This document shows positions 9,174 to 17,236 of a stretch of DNA of 42,736 bases, piece after piece. The stretch comes from Oscillospiraceae bacterium. GTDB lineage: Bacteria; Bacillota; Clostridia; Oscillospirales; Oscillospiraceae. The stretch covers positions 1 to 42,736 of the forward strand of contig JAHHRQ010000010.1 of the NCBI GenBank assembly GCA_020025715.1. Reading direction: 5' to 3'. The number at the start of each line of letters is the position of its first letter. Positions within the stretch are counted from its first letter, which is position 1. The translations under genes and the position numbers were made by a program. Under the pieces are notes generated by a model. That model was not told where the DNA came from. It saw nothing but the letters and a program-made list of their open reading frames with translations, and did not search any database.

Positions 9174-9211
9174 AAAAAATGACCGGTAAATTTCTGATAA
9201 CTTACCGGTCA
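9174..9211 (-). terminator. Intrinsic terminator of ypeB
   Basis: A perfect 10-bp inverted repeat (9180-9189 with 9202-9211, 12-base loop) is followed on the minus strand by six U residues. It separates ypeB from the V-ATPase promoter. Confidence 0.9.
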
Positions 9212-9266
9212 CACCTGAATTCTTTTATTCTTTGTCCTGATATAAATCAAAAAGTTACTATTTTTA

Positions 9267-10550
9267 CTATTTTTGTCTTTTCTCAAAAATTATATCACAT
9301 TGCTTGCCCGAGGCGGCATCAACATATATTTTTACACCCATTCCCCTGCTGTCGGCGCAGGAGAATTCATAACATGCAAAATCCCGCCCCGCCGGACTTT
9401 TCTTTATCACTTTCCGGCTCTCGGCAACTTTAAGGCTTGGGGGAATACTCTTTGAAGCCTCTTCTTCGGAGATTTTCCATTCTGCGTCCGTGTCGCCGGA
9501 ACTGTATGAAAGGGCATTAAAGCCGTAAACTGCGCCGTTATCCATAGCAACGGAAATTTTAATTTCATTGTTGAGACAGAGGGCATCATTTTCCACCTTG
9601 CAGAAGCGCATATTGCACACAGCGCCGTTAATTTCCTTATCCGCCAGTTCCATGTTTTCAAAGCCCTGCTTTTTGAGAAAATCTGCCGCAACCGCTTCCG
9701 CCTGCTCGGCGCTGATTTTAATCTCACCCACCAGACGCCTGTTCTGCATACTCTCAACACCTGCCGGGCTTACGCATATGCTCATATCTCCGGCGCTGTA
9801 ACAGCTTCTCCCCTGAGTGCCCTCATAGTCATATTCCTTCTGAAGCTCCTCTATCTTTACACCGGCATACTTTGAGACAAGCTCAATCATTTCCTCCTGA
9901 CTTAAATCCCCGTTCACGGAATTATCCTGTTCCTTGCCCAGCTTACCGTCATAGATAAGCTCTGCCATGGGCGTAAACTCGTTTTCATAGCTGTAAAGCC
10001 TTTCGCTGAGCTTTTCCGTGCCGTCATCTGCCAGCACGTTTCGGTGGTCAATCTCCCGGCTGTCCATTATAACAAGGCCGGAGTTCACCCCGCTGCGCAG
10101 CTCATCCAGATAGTCGGCAAAGTCGGAGGCAATTTCAGACATTTCCGAAAAACTCTCCCGCTGCTGGTCGGTAAAGCCATCCTCAATAGCTCCGAAATTT
10201 ATGGTGTAGGCATAGTCTCCCGCTCTATTAAGGAAAGCGGAAATCTGCTCAAGCTCCAAAGTCGAAAAAGGCAGGGTAGATAAAGCCGCCTCAGCCGCCA
10301 AAGCGTTGGCGTAAATCTCGGAGCACACCTTTCCGCTCATGGAGCCGCCCACTGTGTAAACGCTCTTTTCCAGCGCATCACTCAGACCTCTCGCTGCGGC
10401 AACCGTCTCTTCAAAGGCCATTGCAGAGCTGTAATTTGCGGCAAGACGGTAATCGGCAAGGTTTTTATGCTCCTGCCAGATGTAAAGGCCGGAAACCGCA
10501 GCCCCGACCAGAATGTAGGTTCCTAAAATGATTTTATATTTTTTACGCAT
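9267..10550 (-). CDS. ypeB: Germination protein YpeB
   Basis: This 427-residue protein has an N-terminal membrane anchor (YKIILGTYILVGAAVSGLYI), the helical YpeB domain with LSTLPFSTLELEQISAFLNRAGDYAYT (described here as the region near residues 95-125) and C-terminal PepSY-like repeats. In Bacillus YpeB is made in the forespore and protects the cortex-lytic enzyme SleB. Here no sleB gene lies beside it. I chose the ATG at 10550, 8 bases after AAGGGG; a GTG at 10559 is the other option. That ribosome site lies in the 3' arm of the gltX terminator hairpin, so readthrough message would hide it. Ends in the terminator at 9174-9211. Confidence 0.88.
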   Translation of the reverse strand: MRKKYKIILGTYILVGAAVSGLYIWQEHKNLADYRLAANYSSAMAFEETVAAARGLSDALEKSVYTVGGSMSGKVCSEIYANALAAEAALSTLPFSTLELEQISAFLNRAGDYAYTINFGAIEDGFTDQQRESFSEMSEIASDFADYLDELRSGVNSGLVIMDSREIDHRNVLADDGTEKLSERLYSYENEFTPMAELIYDGKLGKEQDNSVNGDLSQEEMIELVSKYAGVKIEELQKEYDYEGTQGRSCYSAGDMSICVSPAGVESMQNRRLVGEIKISAEQAEAVAADFLKKQGFENMELADKEINGAVCNMRFCKVENDALCLNNEIKISVAMDNGAVYGFNALSYSSGDTDAEWKISEEEASKSIPPSLKVAESRKVIKKSPAGRDFACYEFSCADSRGMGVKIYVDAASGKQCDIIFEKRQK

Positions 10551-10595
10551 AAAAAACACCCCTTTCAGGCTATTATTTCCTGAAAAGGGTGTTTT
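10551..10595 (-). terminator. gltX terminator that also contains the ypeB ribosome site
   Basis: Arms 10579-10595 and 10553-10569 pair over 17 bp with one G-U-type mismatch, with a 9-base loop, and six U residues follow on the minus strand just before the ypeB ATG. The ypeB AAGGGG site lies inside the second arm. Confidence 0.88.
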
Positions 10596-10605
10596 ATTTA
10601 TCTGC

Positions 10606-12084
10606 TTATTTGCTTAATTTTTCAATAGCGGTGTTCATACGGGAAAGAGTTTCCTCACGGCCTAAAATGCGGCAGATTTCAACTGCACCGCCGGGGGTGA
10701 CAGCCTTACCGGCAGCGGCAATGCGGACAGGCCACATAACCTTTGCATTTTTAGCGCCCATATCCTCAGCCAGCTTCTTCATGCTCTCAAGGATTTCCTC
10801 GTCGTTCCACTGGGGCAGTGCCTCGAATATAGGAACCATCTTCTTTAATACTTCAAGAGAGGATTCACTGTCGGACTTGGACTTTTTGTGGGTGAACAGC
10901 TCAACATCGTATTCGGGCAGCTCATCGAAGAAGTCAACCTTCTCGGGTATCTCGGTGAGCACCTCGGTGCGCTGCTGGAGGAGAGAAGCGATAGCAGCTG
11001 CATCGTACTTCTCATTCTTCACGCTCTGTCTAATAAAGGGCTCTGCAACCTTGGCAAACTCCTCAGGGCTCATAGCTCTTATGTATTCGGAGTTAAAGTA
11101 GCGGAGCTTTTCAATGTCGAAAATAGCGGGAGACTTGGAAATTCCGGCAATGTCGAAAATGTCGATAAGCTCCTCAATGGAGAAAATCTCCTGTTCGCCT
11201 CTGGGGCTCCAGCCCAGAAGTGCAACATAGTTCAAAACCGCATCGGTCAGGTAGCCCTGAGCGATAAGATCCTCATAGGAAGGGTCGCCGTGGCGCTTGG
11301 ACATCTTGTTGTGAGCGTCACGCATAACAGGTGAGCAGTGGACATACTTGGGGATGTCCCAGCCGAAGCCCTTGTAGAGCAGGTCATATTTAGGAGCGGA
11401 GGACAGGTACTCGCTGCCTCTTACAACATGGGTGATGCCCATAAGGTGGTCGTCAACAACGTTTGCAAAGTTATAAGTAGGCAGACCGTCTCTCTTTATA
11501 AGCACCTGATCGTCAAGGGTGCTGTTTTCAACAGTGATGTCACCGAATATTTCATCGTGGAAGGTGGTGGTTCCCTCGTGAGGAATGAGCTGTCTTATAA
11601 CGAAAGCTTCACCTGCTGCGGCTCTTCTGTCGCTCTCCTCTTTGCTGAGGCTGCGGCAGGGATCGTCGCCTCTGTCAAACTCGCCGCTGTCCTCCTCGCT
11701 CTCTGCCTTTTCGCAGAAGCAGCGGTAGGCATGTCCCTTTTCCATTAACAGCTCAGCGTATTCCTTATAATAAGGTCTGCGCTCGGTCTGTACATAGGGT
11801 GCAACGGGTCCGCCCACATCGGGACCTTCGTCATGTTCCAGATGGCACTGGGCCATAGTCTTATATATAACGTCAACAGCGTCCTCAACCAGTCTGCCCT
11901 GGTCGGTATCCTCAATACGGAGGATAAATTTACCCTTGTTGTGGCGGGCGATAAGATAGGTGTAGAGAGCTGTGCGGAGATTACCTACATGCATATATCC
12001 GGTAGGTGAAGGAGCGAAACGGGTACGCACTTCATTTCTGGGAATACGCTGCTCCATCTCCTCAAACCACTTTAATTCTTTCAT
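10606..12084 (-). CDS. gltX: Glutamyl-tRNA synthetase
   Basis: This 492-residue class I synthetase charges tRNA-Glu. The HIGH-type motif is in RFAPSPTGYMHVG (22-34), the catalytic IEDTD is at 57-61, and the KMSKS loop is KMSKRHG at 260-266. A C-x-C pair (C122, C124) with C143 suggests the zinc site seen in many bacterial enzymes. A helical anticodon-binding domain fills the C-terminal third. In most Clostridia this enzyme is non-discriminating and also charges tRNA-Gln for later amidation, but this cannot be told from motifs alone. It is divergent from trpS and has its own terminator. Confidence 0.97.
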   Translation of the reverse strand: MKELKWFEEMEQRIPRNEVRTRFAPSPTGYMHVGNLRTALYTYLIARHNKGKFILRIEDTDQGRLVEDAVDVIYKTMAQCHLEHDEGPDVGGPVAPYVQTERRPYYKEYAELLMEKGHAYRCFCEKAESEEDSGEFDRGDDPCRSLSKEESDRRAAAGEAFVIRQLIPHEGTTTFHDEIFGDITVENSTLDDQVLIKRDGLPTYNFANVVDDHLMGITHVVRGSEYLSSAPKYDLLYKGFGWDIPKYVHCSPVMRDAHNKMSKRHGDPSYEDLIAQGYLTDAVLNYVALLGWSPRGEQEIFSIEELIDIFDIAGISKSPAIFDIEKLRYFNSEYIRAMSPEEFAKVAEPFIRQSVKNEKYDAAAIASLLQQRTEVLTEIPEKVDFFDELPEYDVELFTHKKSKSDSESSLEVLKKMVPIFEALPQWNDEEILESMKKLAEDMGAKNAKVMWPVRIAAAGKAVTPGGAVEICRILGREETLSRMNTAIEKLSK

Positions 12085-12119
12085 AACTGCCTCCTTAAAG
12101 CATTCATCTGAACATACCT

Positions 12120-12148
12120 ATATTATTTTACATTTTCCCTGTTGTCAA
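12120..12148 (-). promoter_or_regulatory. gltX promoter
   Basis: TTGACA (12148-12143) and TAATAT (12125-12120) on the minus strand are 17 bases apart. The -35 bases overlap those of the trpS promoter on the other strand by five positions. Confidence 0.75.
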
Positions 12149-12170
12149 GCTGAACTTTATTTGTTACAAT
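12142..12170 (+). promoter_or_regulatory. trpS promoter
   Basis: TTGTCA (12142-12147) and TACAAT (12165-12170) are 17 bases apart. The leader is only about 57 bases, too short for a T-box. Its -35 element overlaps that of gltX. Confidence 0.75.
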
Positions 12171-12233
12171 ACAAAGATGTATGAATTATGAAAAGTTATA
12201 CTTTCAGCATATAGAAAAGTGAGGAATTATAAT

Positions 12234-13256
12234 ATGGAGAACGCACAGAGTGTGCCCGCCAAAAAGATAATGCTCTCAGGCATTCAGCCCTCCGGTGACC
12301 TGCATCTGGGAAACTACTTAGGTGCTGTCAAGAACTGGACTGAGCTTACCGACGAGTTTGACTGCTACTACTTCATGGCAGACCTGCACAGCATCACTGT
12401 AAGACAGAATCCCGCAGAGCTTCGCCGCCGCACTGTCAATCAGCTTGCCCAGTATATTGCCTGCGGCATTGACCCTGAAAAGAATACTCTCTTTATCCAG
12501 AGCCATGTCCATGAGCATGCAGAGCTGGGCTGGATACTTAACTGCTACACCATGTTCGGTGAGCTGAGCCGCATGACCCAGTTTAAGGATAAGAGCGCAA
12601 AGAACTCCGAGAATATTAACGGCGGTCTTTTCACCTATCCTTCCCTTATGGCTGCCGACATTCTGCTCTATCAGGCAGATTACATCCCCGTAGGTGAGGA
12701 CCAGAAGCAGCACTGCGAGCTGACCCGCGATATAGCAACCCGCTTTAATAACATCTACGGTGAAACCTTCAAGGTTCCCGAGCCCTACATCCCCAAGGTA
12801 GGCGCAAGAATAATGAGCCTCGGAAACCCCACCTCCAAGATGTCCAAGTCCGACCCCAACGGCTGCGTATTTCTTATGGATAAGCCTGAGGATATTGCAA
12901 GAAAGTTTAAGCGCGCCATTACCGACTCCGACACCGAAAACTGCGTCCGCTACGACGTACAGAATAAACCCGGTGTATCTAACCTTATGAGCATCTACTC
13001 CTCCGTTACCGGCAAGAGCTTTGAGGAAATAGAGAAGGAGTTTGACGGTCAGGGCTACGGCGTGTTCAAGCCCGCTGTGGGCGATGCCGTTATCGAAGCT
13101 CTCCGTCCCATCAGAGAAGAGTCCGAGAGAATGCTGGCAGATAAGGCATACCTTAAGGATGTTTATACTCAGGGCGCACAGAAGGCAAGCTATATTGCCC
13201 GCAAGACTCTGCGCAAGGTCTATAAGCGTGTAGGCTTTGTGGAAAAGCCCTTCTGA
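12234..13256 (+). CDS. trpS: Tryptophanyl-tRNA synthetase
   Basis: This 340-residue class I synthetase has the HIGH-type segment GIQPSGDLHLGNYLG (16-30) and the loop SKMSKSDPNG about two thirds along. Length and motifs are standard. The start is the ATG at 12234, eight bases after GAGGA; a GTG at 12219 lies inside the ribosome site and is unlikely. The glycosyltransferase gene follows after 39 bases with no terminator between, so the two are probably cotranscribed. Confidence 0.97.
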   Translation: MENAQSVPAKKIMLSGIQPSGDLHLGNYLGAVKNWTELTDEFDCYYFMADLHSITVRQNPAELRRRTVNQLAQYIACGIDPEKNTLFIQSHVHEHAELGWILNCYTMFGELSRMTQFKDKSAKNSENINGGLFTYPSLMAADILLYQADYIPVGEDQKQHCELTRDIATRFNNIYGETFKVPEPYIPKVGARIMSLGNPTSKMSKSDPNGCVFLMDKPEDIARKFKRAITDSDTENCVRYDVQNKPGVSNLMSIYSSVTGKSFEEIEKEFDGQGYGVFKPAVGDAVIEALRPIREESERMLADKAYLKDVYTQGAQKASYIARKTLRKVYKRVGFVEKPF

Positions 13257-13295
13257 TTATACTATTAAAATATATAACATAGGAGATAGATACTG

Positions 13296-14387
13296 ATGTT
13301 TCCTAATATGGCTTTGTGGTTGAAGCTCCTGCTTTCAGCGGCAGTAGCTTTCGGAGTTTCTCTTTTTATGACTCCCCCTGTAAAGCTTTTTGCTGAAAAA
13401 GTAGGTGCCATTGATATTCCCAAGGATGAGCGTAGGGTTCATAACCACCCCATCCCCAGAATGGGCGGACTTGCCATAGTGCTGGCATTTCTGCTTTCAA
13501 TGCTTCTTTTCGTTCCCATGACAACTCCTGTTATGGGTATGATATTAGGCTCTGTAATAATTGCCGTCATGGGTGCAGTGGACGATATAGTGACCTTAAA
13601 CGCATGGGTAAAGCTGGGCGGACAGATTATAGCCGCCATTGTGGCTATCCGCTGCGGTGTTATCTTCAAGACTATTACAAGTCCCTTTACTGCCGTTTCT
13701 ATTGATATAGGCTTCTGGTCCGTGCCGCTGACTATTTTGTGGATAGTTGCATGCACCAACGCCGTAAACCTTATCGACGGTCTGGACGGACTTGCGGTAG
13801 GCGTTTCCGCCATAAGCTCTCTTACCATGCTTCTGGTGGCCCTTTTCGTGTCCGAGCCTGAAATTTCAATTATTCTTGCCGCCCTTACCGGTGCCTGTAT
13901 AGGCTTCATGCCTTATAATGTAAATCCCGCAAAGATATTCATGGGTGATGTTGGCTCACAGTTTCTCGGATTTGTGCTTTCCACAGTGTCGATACTGGGT
14001 CTGTTCAAATTCCACGCCATAATATCTTTCCTTGTGCCTCTGCTTGCACTGGCTGTGCCTCTGGCAGACACAATATTTGCTTTCTTCCGCCGCATACTTC
14101 ACGGTCAGAGTCCTTTCCACGCAGATAAAGGCCATTTCCACCACCGGCTTCTCGCAATGGGGCTTAACCAGAAACAGGCTGTTGCAGTGCTGTACGGCAT
14201 TTCCGCAGTTTTAGGTCTGGTTGCAGTTCTGCTCACCGGAACGGGAATTCTGGTTCGCTCAATCTGCCTTGTAACAGCGCTGGTTATTTCAATCTTCATA
14301 TGGCTTTTTGTTTTCTGCAAAAATCCCAATATCCAGCCCCCGAACCACAACAAAGAGCAGAAAGTAAGCAAAGATAAAACGGAATAA
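13296..14387 (+). CDS. Undecaprenyl-phosphate GlcNAc-1-phosphate transferase family (WecA/TagO type)
   Basis: This 363-residue polytopic membrane protein belongs to glycosyltransferase family 4 (MraY/WecA/TagO). It contains GAVDDIVTLNAW, the metal-binding VNLIDGLDGLAVG, KIFMGDVGSQFLG and the histidine motif HADKGHFHHRLL. The last motif points to the WecA/TagO/RgpG branch, which starts teichoic acid, O-antigen or other wall glycan synthesis by loading GlcNAc-1-P onto undecaprenyl phosphate at the inner face of the membrane. About eleven hydrophobic helices can be seen. AGGAGA precedes the ATG. The polymer made cannot be told from this gene, since no other glycan genes are near. Confidence 0.92.
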   Translation: MFPNMALWLKLLLSAAVAFGVSLFMTPPVKLFAEKVGAIDIPKDERRVHNHPIPRMGGLAIVLAFLLSMLLFVPMTTPVMGMILGSVIIAVMGAVDDIVTLNAWVKLGGQIIAAIVAIRCGVIFKTITSPFTAVSIDIGFWSVPLTILWIVACTNAVNLIDGLDGLAVGVSAISSLTMLLVALFVSEPEISIILAALTGACIGFMPYNVNPAKIFMGDVGSQFLGFVLSTVSILGLFKFHAIISFLVPLLALAVPLADTIFAFFRRILHGQSPFHADKGHFHHRLLAMGLNQKQAVAVLYGISAVLGLVAVLLTGTGILVRSICLVTALVISIFIWLFVFCKNPNIQPPNHNKEQKVSKDKTE

Positions 14388-14396
14388 AAAAATTAA

Positions 14397-14422
14397 GGAG
14401 CAATGTTTTTTAACATTGCTCC
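14397..14422. terminator. Bidirectional intrinsic terminator
   Basis: A perfect 11-bp stem (14397-14407 with 14412-14422) closes a TTTT loop between convergent genes. A-rich sequence precedes it, which gives a U tract on the minus strand; the plus-strand tail is weaker. Confidence 0.75.
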
Positions 14423-14434
14423 GAGCTTTATTTA

Positions 14435-14818
14435 TTACAGCAGAAACATAGCACCCATGATTATAAGCAGCTCGCTGTCCCCGCTCTCCCTATACATAAG
14501 GTAGAGTATCAAAAGGAGGATAAGATCCTCGGTTTCAAGGTCACCGATGCTGTTTGGCAGAAGATTTTGCAGGTCTTTTAAAAATCCTGATTTTCTCCCG
14601 TGACGGGGCATGTTCATGCTGCTTTGATTATAGCTGCTCCGGTTTTGGTTTTCCCGTCTTGCGTAATCTCCGCCGGAGTTTCGGTTATTTCTTTCCCCGC
14701 TGTAATTTTCTCTGCGGTTATCCGCCGGATTTTCTGTCCGGCTGTTTCGGTTCGGGTTATCATCCACACGGCGGAAGCGGCCTGTATTTCCCTCATAGCG
14801 GTTATACACTGCCATCAT
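14435..14818 (-). CDS. Conserved hypothetical protein with hydrophobic C-terminus
   Basis: About 127 residues. The N-terminal 80 are hydrophilic and rich in Asn, Arg, Gly and Tyr and look disordered. The C-terminal segment is IGDLETEDLILLLILYLMYR followed by ESGDSELLIIMGAMFLL, probably two short hydrophobic helices. I recall this C-terminal pattern from small clostridial proteins of unknown role but cannot name a function. The start at 14818 (or 14815) lies within the upstream gene and is 8 bases after TTGGAGA; a longer start at 14857 is less likely. Last of three overlapping or closely spaced genes. Confidence 0.7.
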   Translation of the reverse strand: MMAVYNRYEGNTGRFRRVDDNPNRNSRTENPADNRRENYSGERNNRNSGGDYARRENQNRSSYNQSSMNMPRHGRKSGFLKDLQNLLPNSIGDLETEDLILLLILYLMYRESGDSELLIIMGAMFLL

Positions 14819-15176
14819 CCTCCATTTCTCCAAGTGTAAGTCTTGCCACCTTGGCAAGCTTTGCGATTTTCAATGCCCTGTCCATTTTTCCACGCCTTTT
14901 TTCCGACAGGTAAGGCTCCATAGCTTTTAAAAGAGCGGTCTTGTTATCATCTCCGGAGTTCACGGCGCTTAAAATCCGGCTTATTCTGCCCATAGTTTCC
15001 GCCTCATCCCCGCCCAGAAGAGAGCCGAGGAGGTTATCCCCTCCCCTGTCCTGCTCCTGCTGCGGAGGTTTTTCCGCGCCTTCCCCACCCATGAGCGTTT
15101 TCGCAAGACCCGCTATTTTATCCATCTGAGCCGGATCGTTCAGAATACTGTTGAGCTTATCCTCAAAATCGCTCAC
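14802..15176 (-). CDS. Conserved hypothetical protein of a three-gene cluster
   Basis: A 124-residue soluble protein. It starts MSDFEDKLNSILNDPAQMDKI and has a Gly/Gln/Asp-rich linker and a basic helical C-terminal half (ALLKAMEPYLSEKRRGKMDR near 85-104). The lack of a signal and the high charge suggest a cytoplasmic protein. Middle gene of a cluster with one likely promoter (15454-15482); it overlaps the next gene. The function is unknown; the family seems restricted to Clostridia as far as I recall. Confidence 0.75.
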   Translation of the reverse strand: MSDFEDKLNSILNDPAQMDKIAGLAKTLMGGEGAEKPPQQEQDRGGDNLLGSLLGGDEAETMGRISRILSAVNSGDDNKTALLKAMEPYLSEKRRGKMDRALKIAKLAKVARLTLGEMEDDGSV

Positions 15177-15191
15177 GGCAGGTTCCCTCCT

Positions 15192-15431
15192 TTAGTCACC
15201 CATAAGCTTCATAAGGTTTTCCGCCAGACGTTTTCCTTCATCGGTGCTCAGTACGCTGTTTAAAATTCCACGCATCGCAGCACCGTCGCCGTTTTTGGCG
15301 GCCTGCTCAACGAGCTTGGGGTCAACCATTTTTCCAACCTGAACACCGTCGCTGGACTCTGCCAGTTTTTTAAGAGCATCGGTCTTGCCGCGACGCTCTA
15401 TTTCCTTTCCTACTTCTTCAAGATTCCGCAT
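15192..15431 (-). CDS. Small conserved hypothetical protein
   Basis: A 79-residue, highly charged helical protein (MRNLEEVGKEIERRGKTDAL at the N-terminus, DEGKRLAENLMKLMGD at the end). It has no cysteines, no signal and no membrane span. First gene of the cluster, 15 bases before the 124-residue gene. I do not recognise a function. The ATG has a usable upstream A/G-rich ribosome site. Confidence 0.7.
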   Translation of the reverse strand: MRNLEEVGKEIERRGKTDALKKLAESSDGVQVGKMVDPKLVEQAAKNGDGAAMRGILNSVLSTDEGKRLAENLMKLMGD

Positions 15432-15453
15432 TAAACCACACTCCGTTCACTTC

Positions 15454-15482
15454 AGTATATTCACACCAACTGTGTTTGATAA
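15454..15482 (-). promoter_or_regulatory. Promoter of the three-gene hypothetical cluster
   Basis: TTATCA (15482-15477) and TATACT (15459-15454) on the minus strand are 17 bases apart, about 22 bases before the first ATG. A small dyad (ACAC/GTGT) lies in the spacer. Confidence 0.55.
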
Positions 15483-15509
15483 TAAAATTTTCAAAAAAGA
15501 GGTAAAAAT

Positions 15510-15977
15510 ATGAAAGCTGCTGTTTTTTCCGATACCCACGGAAGCACCGCACTTATGCTTGAAGCTATAAGACGCACCCGCCCCGACATTGTTATTCATC
15601 TGGGCGACTGTGAGAGAGATACAGAATGTATACGCCGAGAATTTCCGGATATTCCTCTTTACGGCGTGGCAGGCAACTGCGACTATGCCTCCACAGGGCT
15701 TCTGGACGATATAGTTCCCATGGGTCCTGTAAAAGCTCTCATAACCCACGGTCACATGTATGATGTAAAATACAGCACCGACCGTCTGGTTTATGCCGCT
15801 CAGGAGCGGAAGGTTCAGATAGTAATGTACGGCCATACCCATATTCCCGATAACTGTGAGGTAGGCGGCATAAAGGTCATAAATCCCGGCACCGCAGGCC
15901 GCGGAAGAACCCTTACCTACGCATTTGTGGAGGTGTTCCCCAACGGCGGAATTGCCTCTGAAATACGGCCTTTGTGA
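15510..15977 (+). CDS. YfcE/MJ0936-family metallophosphoesterase
   Basis: A 155-residue calcineurin-like phosphoesterase. The five metal-binding blocks are in order: SDTHG (8-12), HLGDCE (31-36), GNCDY (54-58), THGHMYD (75-81) and YGHTHIPD (108-115), followed by NPGTAGRGR. Members act on phosphodiesters in vitro; the cellular substrate is mostly unknown. It is divergent from the three-gene cluster. GAGG lies before the ATG. Normal length and no missing ligand. Confidence 0.93.
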   Translation: MKAAVFSDTHGSTALMLEAIRRTRPDIVIHLGDCERDTECIRREFPDIPLYGVAGNCDYASTGLLDDIVPMGPVKALITHGHMYDVKYSTDRLVYAAQERKVQIVMYGHTHIPDNCEVGGIKVINPGTAGRGRTLTYAFVEVFPNGGIASEIRPL

Positions 15978-15990
15978 GACCATATTTTTA

Positions 15991-16019
15991 TTGCGTTTCC
16001 TGCCATAATTTGCTAAAAT
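15991..16019 (+). promoter_or_regulatory. Promoter of the 338-residue membrane protein gene
   Basis: TTGCGT (15991-15996) and TAAAAT (16014-16019) are 17 bases apart, 33 bases before the ATG, with GGGAGG between. Confidence 0.65.
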
Positions 16020-16051
16020 ATCTCATATAAAAATATACGGGAGGTTCTCTT

Positions 16052-17068
16052 ATGGCGAAAGAAAACCAGATATTAAAAGCGCTCGAAACATTAGGTTTTG
16101 AAACTTCAGGTGGAATAAGTTATGGCGTTTACAAAGGTTACGCCATGGATATGAGTCCGTCTGACGGTTATTACACTCTCAGGATTGCAGCAAAGCTTCC
16201 AAGCGCAGACAAAGCTTTAAAGAAAGCGCTTAAAGCTGATATATCCCAGGCCGGTGCTCCCATGAGTCTCTCCGAGATTTCAGAGGACGGCATAAGCTTT
16301 ATAATGCGATTAAATAAAAAGAGTCCTTATGAGCAGCAGGAAACGGTTATACTGGATGCAGCAGTCAGCATTCTCCGCGGCCGCGGCTTTGCTCCTATGG
16401 ACGCCTGTGCAATCTGCGGCGGCGGCAGCCCGGATTCTCTGTGTCTTGCCCCCAATTTCAGACCTGTACACAGCGCCTGCATCAAAAACATGCATGAGCA
16501 TACCAAGGATTCCATTGAACATAACGAACAGAACGGCAGTTACCTCACCGGTATTTTAGGTGCAATTCTGGGTGCTTTACTCGGTCTTGTCCCCAGTATT
16601 CTCACAGCCTTTCTGCTGGACAAGATTTATGCAATTCTGTTTGCCGTTGTACCTATTGCTTCCATGTGGCTCTACAAGAAATTTAACGGCAAAAACAATA
16701 AGGCATCCATTGTAATTATTGTCATTCTCTCCCTGCTAAGCGTATTTGTATTACAGTTTATGATTGTAGGCATTTCGTTCCGTGATGAATACAACATAAG
16801 CTTCGGTCAGGCAATGGCAGTAGTAATGGAGGTATTCTTAAACCTTGAAGGCTTTGTATTTGTTGTTAAAAACAGCCTTGTTGAACTGTTCTTCATGCTG
16901 CTTGGTATTATGTTCTCATGGCAGTACATCTGCCGTACCGGCGCAAGTGTGCTGAAAGAATCCGAATATCTTGTAAGCACTCTCCGTCCCAATCCCGCCT
17001 ACGGCGGCTTTTCCTCATGCAGCTGCGATGAGTGCAGCAGTGAAACTTCCGACACACCGGAAACCTGA
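16052..17068 (+). CDS. Unrecognised membrane protein with cysteine motifs
   Basis: A 338-residue protein I do not recognise. Residues 1-110 look like a soluble alpha/beta domain. A cluster CAICGGG...C followed by HSAC (about 118-150) could bind one zinc. From about 165 to 300 there are four to five hydrophobic helices with a short basic loop (KKFNGKNNK). The C-terminus ends in a cysteine-rich tail, SSCSCDECSSETSD. The zinc cluster and hydrophobic core suggest a membrane protein with a cytoplasmic sensor or binding head, but this is only inference. It has its own promoter and terminator, so it is a single-gene unit. Confidence 0.8.
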   Translation: MAKENQILKALETLGFETSGGISYGVYKGYAMDMSPSDGYYTLRIAAKLPSADKALKKALKADISQAGAPMSLSEISEDGISFIMRLNKKSPYEQQETVILDAAVSILRGRGFAPMDACAICGGGSPDSLCLAPNFRPVHSACIKNMHEHTKDSIEHNEQNGSYLTGILGAILGALLGLVPSILTAFLLDKIYAILFAVVPIASMWLYKKFNGKNNKASIVIIVILSLLSVFVLQFMIVGISFRDEYNISFGQAMAVVMEVFLNLEGFVFVVKNSLVELFFMLLGIMFSWQYICRTGASVLKESEYLVSTLRPNPAYGGFSSCSCDECSSETSDTPET

Positions 17069-17083
17069 TTAAATCTAAAAAGC

Positions 17084-17115
17084 AAAAAGACGGGCTTAAT
17101 GCCCGTCTTTTTTCA
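17084..17115 (+). terminator. Intrinsic terminator of the membrane protein gene
   Basis: Stem 17084-17095 with 17101-17112, perfect 12 bp, loop TTAAT, followed by T residues. Confidence 0.9.
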
Positions 17116-17206
17116 ACATCTAATGTTTAATTTATGCACTTTTCAACTTTCTGCGGCTGAATCTTCCCTCTTTATCGGCTCTTGAATATAATCTTTCAAC
17201 AAAGAA

Positions 17207-17230
17207 ACAGGCAGTGAAAACACTGCCTGT
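17207..17230 (-). terminator. Terminator of the yitT-like gene
   Basis: A perfect 10-bp stem (17207-17216 with 17221-17230, tetraloop AAAA) lies just after the stop of the minus-strand gene. The U tract is interrupted (UUUCUUUG). The 17116-17206 stretch before it has no gene. Confidence 0.75.
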
Positions 17231-17236
17231 AATTTT

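Noticed and set aside
12170..12233. T-box leader before trpS
   Set aside because: The leader is only about 57 bases with no specifier stem, T-box sequence or terminator.
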